Source of the DNA: Clostridiales bacterium UBA6388
GTDB lineage: Bacteria > Bacillota > Clostridia > Oscillospirales > Oscillospiraceae
Reading direction: 5' to 3'
Assembly (NCBI GenBank): GCA_002437575.1
Contig: DJQK01000057.1
Location: 1 to 13,757, forward strand
Length of the DNA stretch: 13,757 nt
Shown here: positions 13,640 to 13,757 of the stretch, one piece after another
Layout: each line of letters starts with the position of its first letter
Numbering within the stretch: position 1 is the stretch's first letter
Translations under genes and position numbers: made by a program
The notes under the pieces: generated by a model
Told to the model about the DNA's origin: nothing
Seen by the model: only the letters and a program-made list of their open reading frames with translations
Databases searched by the model: none

Positions 13640-13715
13640 CCGGGTGTAGCTCAGATGGTAGAGCGCGTGGTTTGGGACCACGAGGCCGCTGGTTCGAAAC
13701 CAGTCACTCGGACCA
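13640..13715 (+). tRNA. tRNA-Pro (anticodon TGG)
   Basis: Complete 76-nt cloverleaf: acceptor CCGGGTG/CACTCGG (one G-T), D-stem GCTC/GAGC, anticodon stem CGTGG/CCACG, loop TTTGGGA with anticodon TGG at 13673-13675, variable loop AGGCC, T-stem GCTGG/CCAGT with loop TTCGAAA, discriminator A and encoded CCA (13713-13715). It reads CCN proline codons. No clear promoter lies just upstream, so it is probably co-transcribed from 13150 and/or 13404 with the two chimeric units and released by tRNA processing. Confidence 0.97.
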
Positions 13716-13716
13716 G

Positions 13717-13752
13717 AAAACCCGCTGAAATCGCAAGATTTCAGCGGGTTTT
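13717..13752 (+). terminator. Terminator of the tRNA-Pro locus
   Basis: Sixteen-pair perfect stem (13717-13732 with 13737-13752), GCAA tetraloop, the 3' arm ending in GGGTTTT. It starts 1 base after the tRNA CCA end. Confidence 0.92.
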
Positions 13753-13757
13753 CTATG

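Noticed and set aside
13185..13640. T-box riboswitch
   Set aside because: No T-box sequence or antiterminator/terminator pair; the units resemble tRNA itself instead of a tRNA-binding leader.
13226..13715. Group I intron in tRNA-Pro
   Set aside because: The 3' exon occurs once and already has a complete 5' exon attached; elements of about 132 nt are too small and lack a recognisable core.
1..13757. CRISPR array
   Set aside because: No regularly spaced short direct repeats; the only tandem repeats are the tRNA-like units.

Overview
The window reads as chromosomal DNA of a G+C-rich, gut-type member of the Clostridia (Oscillospiraceae-like). This is inferred from strong AGGAGG-type ribosome sites, many promoters with an extended -10 (TGn), rho-independent terminators, and the families present (YbhJ-type hydratase, clostridial FliB-like protein, MarR plus paired ABC exporters). 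No search was run, so the taxonomy is a judgement.

Layout. 1-3211 (+): a 5'-truncated aconitase/YbhJ-family hydratase directly followed by an isocitrate dehydrogenase; together they would run citrate to 2-oxoglutarate. A terminator closes this pair. 3287-4791 (+): own promoter and a membrane-anchored NAGPA-type phosphodiester glycosidase. 4802-4930: a non-coding inverted-repeat element. 4951-5921 (-): PAP2-family membrane phosphatase with its terminator. 6008-6019: two divergent promoters whose -35 boxes abut; the right-hand one drives a FliB-like Cys-rich protein (6068-7153). 7205-11477 (+): an autoregulated multidrug-exporter type operon, made of a 33-bp palindromic operator, a MarR regulator, and two overlapping ABC half-transporters with one degenerate and one consensus ATP site. 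11620-12057 (-): secreted or anchored DUF4829-like protein. 12193-13076 (-): trmB, translationally coupled (ATGA) to a 56-codon single-pass membrane protein that is easily missed, then a terminator.

The most unusual part is the right end (13150-13752, +). An intact tRNA-Pro(UGG) gene is preceded by two tandem units of about 170 nt. Each begins with a well-formed 5' half of tRNA-Pro (acceptor 5' strand, D-arm, anticodon 5' strand and the TTTGGGA loop) and then switches, right after the anticodon loop, to a shared non-tRNA element of 132 or 133 nt. The two elements keep spacing, a hairpin with compensatory changes, and a 28-nt tail (23/28 identical) carrying a 12-nt-period TGAC repeat. Each unit has its own near-consensus promoter, while the intact tRNA has no clear promoter and is followed by a strong terminator. 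I do not recognise this as a known RNA class. It is the best candidate for a new system: tRNA-Pro-mimicking small RNAs co-transcribed with, or feeding into, tRNA-Pro(UGG). The main alternative is remnants of small elements inserted at the anticodon loop.
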